From contig DASPXV010000105.1 of assembly GCA_035637115.1 (NCBI GenBank), positions 1-64,000 on the forward strand: 64,000 nucleotides of DNA. Reading direction: 5' to 3'. Position numbers and translations under genes: made by a program. Of this stretch, positions 1 to 8,610 are shown piece after piece. Each line of letters begins with the position of its first letter. Position 1 is the first letter of the stretch. A model generated the notes under the pieces. That model did not search any database. It was not told the origin of the DNA and saw nothing but the letters and a program-made list of their open reading frames with translations. This DNA is from JAICSD01 sp035637115 (GTDB lineage: Bacteria; Acidobacteriota; Vicinamibacteria; Vicinamibacterales; 2-12-FULL-66-21).

Positions 1-804
1 GGATTCCTCCTCGGCGGCACGTCGGGACGGACGACGCTGGCGGGCGAGGGGCTGCAGCACCAGGACGGCAACAGCCTGGTCTACTCGCTCTGCTATCCCA
101 ATTGCCTGTCCTACGACCCGGCATACGCCTACGAGCTCGCCGTGATCATCCAGGACGGCATCAAGCGGATGTATCAGGACCAGGAGAGCGTCTTCTACTA
201 CCTGACGGTGATGAACGAACAGTACGTGATGCCGGAGATGCCGCCGAACGCTCGCGAGGGCATCCTGAAGGGCATGTACAAGTTCAAGGCCTCACCCGAC
301 ACGAGGTCGAAGCCGCGCGCGCAGTTGTTCGGGAGCGGCGCCATTCTGAACGAAGTAGTCGCTGCGCAGGAACTCCTGCAGAAGTACGGCGTCGCCGCGG
401 ACGTGTGGAGCGTCACGAGCTACACGGAGCTGTATCGCGACGGCCACACGTGCGAGCGCTGGAACATGCTGCACCCCGCGGAGCCGCCGAAGGTGCCATA
501 CGTCACCCAGTGTCTGAAGGATGCGCCCGGCGTGCTCGTCGCGGCATCCGATTACTGCAAAGTGCTGCCCGATGCGATCGATCGCTGGACACCGCGCAAG
601 CTGCGAACGCTCGGCACCGACGGCTTCGGCCGCAGCGAGGACCGCGCGGCGCTGCGCGAGTTCTTCGAAGTGGACGCGCGGTTCATCGCCGTCGCGACGT
701 TGTCGGAGCTGCTGAAGGAAGGGCAAGTCGACGCGAAGCTCGTGGCGCAGGCAATCAAGGATTTCGGGATCAACCCCGACAAACCGAATCCGGCGGTTTC
801 ATAG
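1..804 (+). CDS. aceE: Pyruvate dehydrogenase E1 component, homodimeric type (3' part)
   Basis: This is the C-terminal 267 residues of the thiamine-diphosphate E1 enzyme, which decarboxylates pyruvate and transfers acetyl to the lipoyl group of E2. The frame is open from base 1 and begins GFLLGGTSGRTTLAGEGLQH, the conserved C-terminal segment of AceE. The block YELAVIIQDGIKRMY and the final transketolase-C-like region follow. The gene starts upstream of the window, so only this part can be judged. One base separates its stop from the aceF start, so E1 and E2 are cotranscribed and probably translationally coupled. An ATG at 142 is internal and not a real start. Confidence 0.95.
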   Translation, partial: GFLLGGTSGRTTLAGEGLQHQDGNSLVYSLCYPNCLSYDPAYAYELAVIIQDGIKRMYQDQESVFYYLTVMNEQYVMPEMPPNAREGILKGMYKFKASPDTRSKPRAQLFGSGAILNEVVAAQELLQKYGVAADVWSVTSYTELYRDGHTCERWNMLHPAEPPKVPYVTQCLKDAPGVLVAASDYCKVLPDAIDRWTPRKLRTLGTDGFGRSEDRAALREFFEVDARFIAVATLSELLKEGQVDAKLVAQAIKDFGINPDKPNPAVS

Positions 805-805
805 G

Positions 806-2287
806 ATGCCAACAGAATTCAAGCTGCCCGAACTGGGCGAGAACGTGACCGCCGGCGACGTGATGCGCGTCCTCGTGAAACCTGGGGACACGGTCGCGAA
901 TGAGCAGGCTGTCCTGGAGCTCGAGACCGACAAGGCGACGATCGAGGTTCCGTCGTCGGTGGCCGGCACAGTCAAGGACGTCAAGGTCAAGCAGGGGGAG
1001 AAAGTGAAGGTCGGCCAGACGATCTTCACCGTGGATGATGCCGATGCCGATGCCGGTGCAGGCGCGAGTGCGCCTGCGGCGAAGAACGGCGACAAGGCGA
1101 AACCGCAGCCCGCAGGCGCGCCGGAAGAAGGAGGCCTGAGCCAGGCGGCGACTCCGGATCGTGACGCGCCGACGAGTGGCGGCCGCGCGGGATCGGCTCG
1201 CGAGGATCGCGAAGGAGACAAGCCTGGCATCGCCGACCAGCAGCCGCGCGCGCAGCATCCGGCGCCGCGCATGCCCGAGGACGAAATCGAAGACGCACCG
1301 CGCCAGAAGCGCGGCGAAGTGGTCGACATCTCGCGCGCGCCGCGCGCGCAGGCGGGTGCCGCACCCGCCGCCGAAGGTCCGGCGCCTGCGGCCGGGCCAT
1401 CCGTGCGCCGCATCGCGAGAGAACTGGGCGTAGACATCCGCCAGGTCACGGGCAGCGGTCCCGCCGGCCGCATTACCGTGGACGACGTGCAGACATTCGT
1501 CCGTGATGCGTTGTCGTCGGGTGGCGCAGGCGGCGCGCAGGCGCCGGCGAGCGCCCCGTCCGCGCAGCCGCTGCCGGACTTCTCCAAGTGGGGAGACGTC
1601 GAGCGCAAGCCGATCAGCAACGTGCGCCGCAAGACGGCGGAGCATCTCGGCCACGCGTGGAACGTGATTCCCGCCGTCACGCAGCACGACAAGGCGGACA
1701 TCACGGCGCTCGAGGAGCTGCGCAGGAAGTACTCGCCGATGGCGGAGCGCGCCGGCGGCAAGCTGACGGTTACCTCGGTCGCCCTCAAGATTCTCGCCGC
1801 TGCAATCAGGAAGTACCCGCAGTTCACCGCCTCGCTCGACATGGCGCGCGGACAGTTGATTTACAAGAAGTTCTCGAACATCGGCGTGGCGGTCGACACG
1901 GATCGCGGCCTGCTCGTCGCGGTGATCCGCGACGTCGAGAGCAAGGGCATCATCGAGCTGTCGGCCGAACTCGCGAAGGTCTCGGAGAAGGCGCGCGCCG
2001 GCAAGCTCACGCTGGACGAGATGTCGGGCGGCGTCATCACCATCTCGAACCTCGGGGGCATTGGCGGTGTCGGCTTCAGCCCGATCGTCAACTGGCCCGA
2101 AGTCGCGATCCTCGGTATTTCGCGCGGCAGCTACGAGCCCGTCTGGGATGGCACGGCCTTCCAGCCGCGCCTCATGCTCCCGCTGTCGCTGTCGTACGAT
2201 CACCGCGTGATCGACGGCGCCGACGCTGCGCGATTTCTGCGCTGGGTTGCGGAGGCCTTTGGGCAGCCGTTCGTCTTAGCGCTGTGA
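806..2287 (+). CDS. aceF: Pyruvate dehydrogenase E2, dihydrolipoyl acetyltransferase
   Basis: E2 core of the pyruvate dehydrogenase complex, which moves acetyl from lipoyl-lysine to CoA. The 493-residue protein has one lipoyl domain at about 1-76, with the lipoylated lysine in ETDKATIEVPSS. A long Ala/Pro/Glu linker follows (about 80-195), then a peripheral-subunit-binding domain (VRRIARELGVDI...GRITVDDV, about 200-235). The catalytic domain ends with the active-site motif SYDHRVIDGADAARFL. It has a single lipoyl domain where many AceF proteins have two or three. It is preceded by aceE and followed by lpd after a 105-base gap holding a repeat. Lipoyl synthase at 6.1-7.0 kb would modify it. 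Confidence 0.95.
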   Translation: MPTEFKLPELGENVTAGDVMRVLVKPGDTVANEQAVLELETDKATIEVPSSVAGTVKDVKVKQGEKVKVGQTIFTVDDADADAGAGASAPAAKNGDKAKPQPAGAPEEGGLSQAATPDRDAPTSGGRAGSAREDREGDKPGIADQQPRAQHPAPRMPEDEIEDAPRQKRGEVVDISRAPRAQAGAAPAAEGPAPAAGPSVRRIARELGVDIRQVTGSGPAGRITVDDVQTFVRDALSSGGAGGAQAPASAPSAQPLPDFSKWGDVERKPISNVRRKTAEHLGHAWNVIPAVTQHDKADITALEELRRKYSPMAERAGGKLTVTSVALKILAAAIRKYPQFTASLDMARGQLIYKKFSNIGVAVDTDRGLLVAVIRDVESKGIIELSAELAKVSEKARAGKLTLDEMSGGVITISNLGGIGGVGFSPIVNWPEVAILGISRGSYEPVWDGTAFQPRLMLPLSLSYDHRVIDGADAARFLRWVAEAFGQPFVLAL

Positions 2288-2318
2288 GTGGCCTCCGCGA
2301 CGCAGCGCGCGACAACTC

Positions 2319-2392
2319 CTCAAGTTCCAACTCCCAACTCCCAAGGCGAGCTTCTTGCGGAGTTGGGAATTGAGTAGTTGGGAATTGATACG
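2319..2392. repeat. Intergenic hairpin array, CAACTCCCAA type
   Basis: The gap between aceF and lpd holds copies of CAACTCCCAA on the left and AGTTGGGAATTG on the right, separated by about 20 bases, so the RNA can fold back on itself. The same motif family reappears at 25937-26150. It lies inside an operon, so it may act as an mRNA stabiliser or partial terminator. Its origin is unknown. Confidence 0.7.
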
Positions 2393-3835
2393 ATGCCCAA
2401 GTCAACACAGCTCGTCGTAATCGGCGCAGGCCCTGGAGGGTACGCTGCCGCGTTCTATGCGGCGGATCGGGGAATGAGCGTCACCCTCGTCGATCCTGAG
2501 AAGAATCCCGGCGGCGTGTGCGTCTACCGCGGGTGCATTCCTTCCAAGGCGCTGCTGCACGTCGCGGACGTGATCAGCGAGTCCGCGCACGCCGCGGACT
2601 TCGGCGTCGAGTTCCAGAAACCGAAGATCGATCTCGACAAGCTCCGCGGCTTCAAAGACAAGGTCGTCGGCCAGCTCACCTCCGGGGCCGGGCAGCTGCG
2701 CAACCTGCGCAAGATCCAGCACGTGCAGGGCATGGCGAGCTTCCGCGATGCAAAGACGCTCGACATCGACAAAGTGGACGGTACGAAGGAGACGCTGACC
2801 TTCGAGCACTGCATCATCGCGACCGGCTCGGTGCCGTCGCGCATTCCAGGCCTCTCGATTGAGAGTCCGCGGCTGATGGATTCGACGGGGGCGCTCGACC
2901 TGCCCGACATCCCCAGGTCGCTCCTCGTCGTTGGCGGCGGCTACATCGGCCTCGAGCTTGGCAGCGTCTACGCAGCGCTCGGCAGCAAGGTGAGCGTCGT
3001 CGAAATGACGAGTGGTTTGCTGCCCGGCGCCGACAGGGATCTCGTCAACATCCTCGCGAAGCGCATCGAGCAGATCTGCGAAGCCGTGTGGCTGAACACG
3101 AAAGTCACCGGCATGAAGGATGTGAAGGACGGCATCGCCGTGACGTTCGAGCCCTCGACAGGCTCGGGGCAGGTGGGCCAGGGGAAATCCGGCGAGCAGA
3201 CGTTCGATCGCGTCCTGGTGTCGATCGGACGCCGGCCGAATTCCGCGATTCCTGGTCTCGACAAGACGCGCGTCCAGATCGACAAGCGCGGTTTCATCGT
3301 CACCGCCAAAAACCGGCAGACGGCCGAACCGGCAATTTACGCGATTGGCGACGTCGCGGGGGAACCGATGCTCGCGCACAAAGCGTCGCACGAGGGTCGC
3401 GCCGCCGTCGACGCGATCGCGGGGGACCGGAACGTGGAGTTCTCGCCGGCGGCGATTCCGGCGGTCGTCTTCACCGACCCGGAAATCGCGTGGGCGGGAC
3501 TGACCGAGACGGAAGCTGAGAAGCAGGGCATCAAGGTCGCGGTCGCGAAGTTCCCGTGGGGTGCGTCCGGCCGCGCGATTTCGCTCGGCCGAACCGACGG
3601 CGTCACGAAGCTGGTCATCCATCCCGAGAGCCAGCGCGTCCTCGGCGTGGGCATCTGCGGTCCCGGCGCCGGCGAATTGATCTCGGAAGGGGTGCTGGCG
3701 GTCGAAATGGGCGCGATCGCCCAGGACATGGCGATGACCATCCACCCGCATCCGACGCTATCTGAAACAGTCATGGAAGCGGCCGAAGTTTTTTATGGCC
3801 ATGCGACGCACGTTTATCGACCAAGGCGCGGCTAG
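2393..3835 (+). CDS. lpdA: Dihydrolipoamide dehydrogenase (E3)
   Basis: FAD/NAD flavoprotein that reoxidises the dihydrolipoyl group of E2. The N-terminal FAD-binding motif is VVIGAGPGGYAAAFYAAD and the redox disulfide is in GGVCVYRGCIPSKALL. The NAD-binding motif is VVGGGYIGLELGSVYAALG. The dimerisation domain carries the catalytic His in HPHPTLSETVMEAAE. I chose the ATG at 2393 (MPKSTQLVVIG); a TTG at 2378 lies in the upstream repeat. Around residues 258-272 there is an extra Gly/Ser/Gln-rich stretch (STGSGQVGQGKSGEQ) where related enzymes have a short acidic loop. Its DNA resembles a dispersed repeat (see findings). Confidence 0.95.
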   Translation: MPKSTQLVVIGAGPGGYAAAFYAADRGMSVTLVDPEKNPGGVCVYRGCIPSKALLHVADVISESAHAADFGVEFQKPKIDLDKLRGFKDKVVGQLTSGAGQLRNLRKIQHVQGMASFRDAKTLDIDKVDGTKETLTFEHCIIATGSVPSRIPGLSIESPRLMDSTGALDLPDIPRSLLVVGGGYIGLELGSVYAALGSKVSVVEMTSGLLPGADRDLVNILAKRIEQICEAVWLNTKVTGMKDVKDGIAVTFEPSTGSGQVGQGKSGEQTFDRVLVSIGRRPNSAIPGLDKTRVQIDKRGFIVTAKNRQTAEPAIYAIGDVAGEPMLAHKASHEGRAAVDAIAGDRNVEFSPAAIPAVVFTDPEIAWAGLTETEAEKQGIKVAVAKFPWGASGRAISLGRTDGVTKLVIHPESQRVLGVGICGPGAGELISEGVLAVEMGAIAQDMAMTIHPHPTLSETVMEAAEVFYGHATHVYRPRRG

Positions 3836-3956
<121 letters not shown>

Positions 3957-5312
3957 ATGCGGCGTGTTTATCCGCTGGCGCTCCTCCTCTGCGCGAGTAC
4001 GCTCGCGATAATCGTTCCCCCGGCGGATCCCATCGTCAAAGGCGGCCCCATCGTCTCCGGCGATCTCGCGTGGATGATGACGGCGGCGGGCCTCGTGCTC
4101 CTCATGACGCCCGGCCTGTCGTTCTTTTACGGCGGGATGGTGCAGAAGAAGAACGTCATCTCCACGATGCTCCAGAGCCTGATGGCAATGATCGTCATCA
4201 GCATCGTCTGGATCGTGTTCGGCTTCAGCCTGGCGTTTGGTGACGACATCGGCGGCGTCATCGGGAACCCGGCGACTTTTTTCATGTTCCGCCACGTCGG
4301 GACGGCCACGCATCCGGCGCTGGCGCCGACCATCCCTCTGGTCATCTTTGCGCTGTTTCACCTGAAGTTCGCGATCATCACACCGGCGCTGATCACGGGG
4401 TCCTTCGCGGAGCGCGTGCGCTTCTGGGCGGTCGTCATGTTCACCGTCCTTTTCAGCATCTTCATCTACTGTCCGCTCGCACACGCCACATGGCATCCGG
4501 ACGGTTTCCTGCACAGATGGGGGGCGCTCGATTTTGCCGGTGGAACCGTCGTGCACACGTCCGCGGGGATGGCGGCGCTTGCGGGTGCGATCGTGCTCGG
4601 ACGCCGGAAGCTGCTCGACATCGGCGGAGAGCACGTGCCCGCCAACATCCCGTTCGTGATCCTCGGCACGGGAATGTTGTGGTTCGGCTGGTTCGGGTTC
4701 AACGCCGGTTCGGCGCTCGCGGCAAACGAGCAGGCCGCGCTGGCGTTCGCGACGACGAACACGGCGTCAGCAGCGGCGGCGCTCGCCTGGATTTCGTATG
4801 ACGTCATTCGCGGCCGCAAGGCGTCCGCGCTGGGCGCGTGCATCGGCGCCGTCGTGGGGCTGGTCGCGATCACACCTGCGGCCGGCTACGTTTCCGTTGC
4901 GCAGAGCATCGTCATCGGCACATTCTCGAGCATCATCAGCAACGTCGCGGTGTACTGGAAGTCGCGTTCCACGCTCGATGACACGCTCGACGTCTTCCCA
5001 TGTCACGGTGTCGGCGGCATGGTGGGAATGATCGCGACAGGAGTGTTCGCCGCGGACGTTGGACTGATCCACGGCGACTCGAAGGTGTTTCTCGTGCAGC
5101 TGCTGACGCTCGCGATCGCGGCGCCTTACGCGTTCATCGGATCGTGGCTCCTCTATCGCGTGACCGATGCGATCATCCCGCTTCGCGTGTCGGAGCGGCA
5201 GGAGCTGATCGGTCTCGACATCACGCAGCACGACGAGACCGTCAGCTCGCGCGGTGTGCGCACCGCCTTGGAAGCGCTCCAGGGGGAGTTGTTCGGCAGA
5301 CCGGACGTCTAA
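3957..5312 (+). CDS. amt: Ammonium transporter, Amt family
   Basis: Inner-membrane ammonium channel/transporter of 451 residues, with a signal-like first helix and about eleven membrane segments. Family marks are FFYGGMVQKKNVISTMLQS, the pore block DFAGGTVVHTSAGMAALAGA with the first pore His, and FPCHGVGGMVGMIATGVFA with the second. The start ATG follows the right arm of a hairpin repeat, and no strong ribosome-binding site is visible there. No glnK/glnB-type PII gene is next to it, although Amt genes are commonly linked to one. Its stop overlaps by four bases the stop of the convergent gene on the other strand. Confidence 0.95.
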   Translation: MRRVYPLALLLCASTLAIIVPPADPIVKGGPIVSGDLAWMMTAAGLVLLMTPGLSFFYGGMVQKKNVISTMLQSLMAMIVISIVWIVFGFSLAFGDDIGGVIGNPATFFMFRHVGTATHPALAPTIPLVIFALFHLKFAIITPALITGSFAERVRFWAVVMFTVLFSIFIYCPLAHATWHPDGFLHRWGALDFAGGTVVHTSAGMAALAGAIVLGRRKLLDIGGEHVPANIPFVILGTGMLWFGWFGFNAGSALAANEQAALAFATTNTASAAAALAWISYDVIRGRKASALGACIGAVVGLVAITPAAGYVSVAQSIVIGTFSSIISNVAVYWKSRSTLDDTLDVFPCHGVGGMVGMIATGVFAADVGLIHGDSKVFLVQLLTLAIAAPYAFIGSWLLYRVTDAIIPLRVSERQELIGLDITQHDETVSSRGVRTALEALQGELFGRPDV

Positions 5313-5827
5313 CGCCCGGGCGGGCGGCCGCTGTCACCAGGCAGCGTTCCGCACATGCCTTGCGACTCTTTCACGTGTTCGACGGCGATTTGCGGCGCGT
5401 TGCCGTTCGCCTCGCCGGCGCGCGGCATCGTAGAGGACTGGCCCGCGGTGCCGATTGTGTTGCCGCCCGCATCGCGGACCATCCCCGTCACGGTCACGTG
5501 CTTTCCGAGATAGTTCTTCAGATCGTCAGCGTCGCCGGACGTGAGCCGCACCCAGGATCCGCGCGGCACGAGCGGCGCATGTTCCATCCGCTCCTGTCCC
5601 TGTGGTTGCTGCTCGGGCGCGACCTCGACGACGTTGCGCAGCACATACGTGTTGGTGCCGGGCGCCGCTTCGATGCATCCCTGTAGCGAGAGCCGCTCAT
5701 TCACGCCGCGGTTCCCTCCCGCCTGCACGCGCCGGTCGTTGTTCACCTTGTCCGTGCGTCCCGTGCAGGCGATAGCGATAGCGGCCGTCATCATCGCGAC
5801 AGCCAGATGAGAAACATGCTTCCGCAT
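5309..5827 (-). CDS. Putative lipoprotein of unknown function
   Basis: A 172-residue protein starting MRKHVSHLAVAMMTAAIAIACTGR. It has a positive N-terminus, a hydrophobic stretch and a lipobox-like AIAC, so it is probably an exported lipoprotein. The rest is polar and contains LSLQGCIEAAPGTNTYVLRN and a segment with the look of a small OB/beta-barrel domain (SGDADDLKNYLGKHVTVTGMVRD). Similar layouts occur in short acidobacterial secreted proteins, but I do not recognise a named family. I preferred the ATG at 5827, which has AGGGGG just upstream, over an upstream GTG. It converges on amt. Confidence 0.7.
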   Translation of the reverse strand: MRKHVSHLAVAMMTAAIAIACTGRTDKVNNDRRVQAGGNRGVNERLSLQGCIEAAPGTNTYVLRNVVEVAPEQQPQGQERMEHAPLVPRGSWVRLTSGDADDLKNYLGKHVTVTGMVRDAGGNTIGTAGQSSTMPRAGEANGNAPQIAVEHVKESQGMCGTLPGDSGRPPGR

Positions 5828-5851
5828 AACACCCCCTGACACGGGATGTCT

Positions 5852-6107
5852 GCAAAATCCGGGGTCAGGTCTGTAAAACGCCCTTTAGGGGTGCCAGGTC
5901 TGCTGCACAGAAAGAGGTCTGACCCCGCTGAACGGCGATTTCCAGACCTGACCCCCGGATGCAGGGCGGCGCAAAATCCGGGGTCAGGTCTGTAAAACGC
6001 CCTTCATGGGTGCCAAGTCTGCTGCACAAAAACGGGTCTGACCCCGCTGAACGGCGATTTCCAGACCTGACCCCCGGATGCAGGGCGGTTTTTAGACCTG
6101 ACCCCGG
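5852..6107. repeat. Two tandem 119-base palindromic repeats of the GGGGTCAG(G/A)C family plus a partial unit
   Basis: Unit one is 5852-5970, unit two is 5971-6089, and a partial end follows to 6107. Each unit starts TCCGGGGTCAGGTCTGTAAA and ends with its near inverted complement (TTTCCAGACCTGACCCCC), giving a stem of about 25 base pairs. A third GGTCTGACCCC lies in the loop region. The units differ at only a few positions. This matches the REP-like GGGGTCAGACC elements mobilised by RAYT (Y1) transposases; no RAYT gene is present here. The last partial copy runs into the 3' end of lipA. Confidence 0.85.
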
Positions 6108-7033
6108 GTGGCTTCGAAGGAGTCGGTCTGTTCGTGCGCGTGATACGAGCTGCGGACGAGGGGGCCTGATTCGACGTGGCCGAAGCCGAGCTCGAGGCCG
6201 ATGCGCTTGAGCTCGGCAAACTCGGCCGGCGTGTAATAGCGCGCCATCGGCAGGTTCGCGAGAGACGGTCGCAGGTACTGACCGATCGTGACAATGTTCA
6301 CGCCGGCGGTACGCAGATCCTGCAGGGTCTCCACGACTTCATCCCACTCTTCGCCGAGGCCCACCATCAATCCCGACTTCGTCGGGATTGCCGGAGCGAT
6401 CTCGCGCGAGCGGCGCAGGACGTCGAGCGCGCGCTGGTAACGGCCACCAGGACGTGCGATTCGGTACAAGCGGGGAACAGTCTCGATGTTGTGATTGAGC
6501 ACGTCTGGTCCCGCGTCGAGGACCGTGTGGAGCGCGTTTTCGTCCCCTTGAAAATCCGGAATCAGGACCTCGAGACGGCAGTTCGGTATGCGCGCGCGCG
6601 TCTCGCCGATCGTCCGTGCAAAGTGCGACGCGCCGAAATCCGGCAAGTCATCACGATCCACCGACGTAACGACGACGTAGCTGAGGGCGAGCGCGTGAAT
6701 GGCGCTGGCCACCTTGATCGGCTCCTGCTCGTCTGGGGGAAGCGGCGCGCCGTGCGTCACGTTGCAGTACCCGCACGATCTCGTGCAGGTGCTGCCGAGG
6801 ATCATGAACGTCGCCGTGCCGTGATGCCAGCACTCGCCGATGTTGGGGCAATTGGCTTCCTCGCACACCGTGTGGAGTCCGAGGCCGCGCATCAACCCCT
6901 TGAGCCTGTGATAGTTCTCGGAACCCGGTGCCCGTACTTTCAGCCACTCCGGCTTCGGCTGACGCGGGAGCTCGGCCGCGCCGTCGGACCTTTTCTTGCG
7001 GCCGCGAATGAAATTCAGAGGGGCTGTCGCCAA
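6092..7033 (-). CDS. lipA: Lipoyl synthase
   Basis: Radical-SAM enzyme that inserts two sulfurs into octanoyl groups on lipoyl domains, such as the AceF protein encoded nearby. The 313-residue protein has the N-terminal auxiliary-cluster cysteines (CEEANCPNIGEC) and the radical-SAM motif CTRSCGYC. The substrate-binding regions NHNIETV and SGLMVGLGE are intact. A near-C-terminal SSYHAHEQ carries the RSSYHA serine typical of LipA, which ligates the auxiliary cluster. The last codons (RGQV, stop) are formed by the GGGGTCAGGTC repeat, so the natural C-terminus has probably been replaced. Start ATG at 7033; divergent from the hydrolase gene 23 bases away. Confidence 0.96.
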   Translation of the reverse strand: MATAPLNFIRGRKKRSDGAAELPRQPKPEWLKVRAPGSENYHRLKGLMRGLGLHTVCEEANCPNIGECWHHGTATFMILGSTCTRSCGYCNVTHGAPLPPDEQEPIKVASAIHALALSYVVVTSVDRDDLPDFGASHFARTIGETRARIPNCRLEVLIPDFQGDENALHTVLDAGPDVLNHNIETVPRLYRIARPGGRYQRALDVLRRSREIAPAIPTKSGLMVGLGEEWDEVVETLQDLRTAGVNIVTIGQYLRPSLANLPMARYYTPAEFAELKRIGLELGFGHVESGPLVRSSYHAHEQTDSFEATRGQV

Positions 7034-7056
7034 TCCTTCAATTTTATACTAGCGGG

Positions 7057-7755
7057 ATGGCTTCTCTTTCTATCACGTGGTTTGGGCACGCGACGTTCGT
7101 CCTCGGCACGCCGGGAGGACGGCGGATCGCGTTCGATCCCTGGCTGACGGGAAATCCCAAGGCACCCGCAGGCGCGAAGATCGATAAAGCGGACGTGATC
7201 TGCGTGTCCCACGGCCACTCCGATCACACGGGGGACGTCGTCGCCGTCGCGCGCGCGACGGGCGCGACGATCGTCGCCGTCTTCGAGCTCGCGAACTACT
7301 TCCAGGGGAAGGGACTGAAAGACGTCATCGGTATGGGTATCGGCGGGACGGTCGACGTCAAGGGACTCAAGGTCTCGATGACGCCCGCAGTCCACACGAG
7401 CAGCATCGAAGAGGATGGGAAGGTGCACTACGTGGGACTCGCAGCCGGCTTTGTCGTCCGTCTCGAGGACGATCGCGCGATCTATTTCGCCGGCGATACC
7501 GCGCTCTTCGGCGACATGCGCCTGATCCGCGAGCTGCACGCGCCCGAAATCGCATTCCTCCCGATCGGCGATTACTACACGATGAGTCCTGCGGCTGCGG
7601 CGCTCGCGTGTGAGATGCTCGGCGTGCGCCAGGTCGTGCCGATGCACTATGGAACCTTCCCGGCGCTGACCGGCTCGCCGGACGTTCTCAAGAGGCTTGT
7701 CGATCCGATGGGGATCGACGTTCTGGTGTTGAAGCCCGGCGAGACCGCGCAGTGA
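7057..7755 (+). CDS. Metal-dependent hydrolase, UPF0173 / metallo-beta-lactamase fold
   Basis: A 232-residue single-domain MBL-fold protein of the UPF0173 (YtkL-like) group. The metal-binding motif is SHGHSDHTGD. Further ligands are the His in VHTSSIE and the Asp in FAGDTALFGDM, with a C-terminal MHYGTFP. The N-terminal MASLSITWFGHATFVL is typical of the group. Substrate is unknown for the family. It diverges from lipA, and its stop directly abuts the end of the convergent boxR-like gene. Confidence 0.9.
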   Translation: MASLSITWFGHATFVLGTPGGRRIAFDPWLTGNPKAPAGAKIDKADVICVSHGHSDHTGDVVAVARATGATIVAVFELANYFQGKGLKDVIGMGIGGTVDVKGLKVSMTPAVHTSSIEEDGKVHYVGLAAGFVVRLEDDRAIYFAGDTALFGDMRLIRELHAPEIAFLPIGDYYTMSPAAAALACEMLGVRQVVPMHYGTFPALTGSPDVLKRLVDPMGIDVLVLKPGETAQ

Positions 7756-8487
7756 TTACTGAACCAGCGCAGTGACCTCCTCGACGATGTCGTCGATGTC
7801 GCGAGCGGAAGTCTCCACCGTGTGCTGCGCGCCGGCGTAGAGCGGCTCGCGGGAGGCGAGCAGCGCGCGCAGGTTTGCCATGGCCTGCGGGTGATCCGCC
7901 ATCGGGCGGCGGTCGCCCTGCCGGACGACGCGGTTCCAGTGATCTTCAGGCGTGGCGCGGAGCCACACGGTCAGCGCGTGTTTCTTCAGCAGCGCGAACG
8001 TCTCCGGCGATGCGACGATGCCGCCGCCCGTCGCGAGCACCATCGAGCGCTTCTCGGCGAGCACCTGCGCGAGCGTGTCGCGTTCGAGCCGGCGATAGTG
8101 GTCCTCGCCGTACAGCGAAAAGAGTTCCGAGAGCGACATGTCGGCGGCCTTCTCGATGCGTCGATCGAGCTCGACGAAGCGCACGTGGAGCCGCCGCGCC
8201 AGCTGCCGTCCGATCGTCGTCTTGCCGGCGCCGCGCAGGCCGAGAAGGGCGACGATCTCGGTCGGTGGGTCGGAGTCGGTCTGGCGGAGCAGGTCCGATG
8301 CCGTGATGCCGAACGCGTCCGCGAGATCGGCGAGCCGCTTGACCGAGATGTTCCCGCGGCCCGCTTCCAGTTGCACGAGGAACCTGACCGAGACTCCGGA
8401 TCGTTCCGCCAGGTCGCGCAGCGTCCATCCGCGTGCCATGCGCAATTCGCGCGTCCGCCCGCCGAGCACCTCGAGCACATCCGTCAT
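7756..8487 (-). CDS. boxR: XRE-family repressor fused to a shikimate-kinase-like domain (BoxR/BzdR type)
   Basis: The protein has an N-terminal helix-turn-helix (about 1-70: WTLRDLAERSGVSVRFLVQLEAGRGNISV). A C-terminal domain looks like shikimate kinase, with P-loop GLRGAGKTTIG, then LDRRIE and ATGGGIV. This is the layout of BzdR and BoxR, which repress benzoate genes and sense benzoyl-CoA through the kinase-like domain. It is divergent from boxC and boxB, which supports the same role. The intergenic inverted repeat at 8535-8550 is a likely operator for both directions. A GGGGTCAGACCCC repeat sits directly before the start codon, leaving no clear ribosome-binding site. Confidence 0.88.
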   Translation of the reverse strand: MTDVLEVLGGRTRELRMARGWTLRDLAERSGVSVRFLVQLEAGRGNISVKRLADLADAFGITASDLLRQTDSDPPTEIVALLGLRGAGKTTIGRQLARRLHVRFVELDRRIEKAADMSLSELFSLYGEDHYRRLERDTLAQVLAEKRSMVLATGGGIVASPETFALLKKHALTVWLRATPEDHWNRVVRQGDRRPMADHPQAMANLRALLASREPLYAGAQHTVETSARDIDDIVEEVTALVQ

Positions 8488-8500
8488 GGGGTCAGACCCC
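8488..8500. repeat. Solo GGGGTCAGACCCC palindrome
   Basis: A perfect core copy of the repeat family seen at 5852-6107, placed immediately upstream of the minus-strand start codon at 8487. It would lie in the leader of the regulator mRNA and could mask translation initiation. Confidence 0.7.
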
Positions 8501-8534
8501 CAATTCCCCGCTCATAGGGAAACTTGGGAGCTCA

Positions 8535-8550
8535 GTGCAATATATAGCAC
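8535..8550. promoter_or_regulatory. Inverted repeat, candidate BoxR operator
   Basis: GTGCAATATATAGCAC is an inverted repeat with GTGC/GCAC ends and an AT-rich centre, including a TGCA core. BzdR-type regulators are known to recognise TGCA-containing boxes. On the minus strand the centre reads TATATT, which could be the -10 of the regulator's own promoter. Related half sites GTATAGTGCC and GGTGCGATATAT occur at 8570-8580 and 8611-8620 near the boxC start. Binding is inferred, not shown. Confidence 0.55.
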
Positions 8551-8580
8551 GCTTGGCGACAGTTTGAGCAGTATAGTGCC

Positions 8581-8610
8581 TTGACACTGCCGGATTACCG
8601 GCGATAGGCT
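8581..8610 (+). promoter_or_regulatory. Candidate sigma-70-type promoter of the box operon
   Basis: TTGACA at 8581-8586 is followed after 18 bases by TAGGCT at 8605-8610. Transcription would start close to the ATG at 8621, so the boxC mRNA would be nearly leaderless or would use the downstream ATG at 8645, which has GAAGG ahead of it. GTGC half sites lie on both sides. Confidence 0.45.

Noticed and set aside
770..2203. Long minus-strand frame (477 codons) opposite aceF
   Set aside because: It is the exact antisense of a gene with clear domains; high GC at third positions removes stop codons on the other strand. No family features.
2402..3751. Long minus-strand frame (449 codons) opposite lpd
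   Set aside because: Antisense shadow; the translation has biased Arg/Asp/His composition and no motif.
5852..6107. Possible CRISPR array
   Set aside because: Only two contiguous 119-base units with no spacers, each palindromic and of the GGGGTCAG family; no cas genes.
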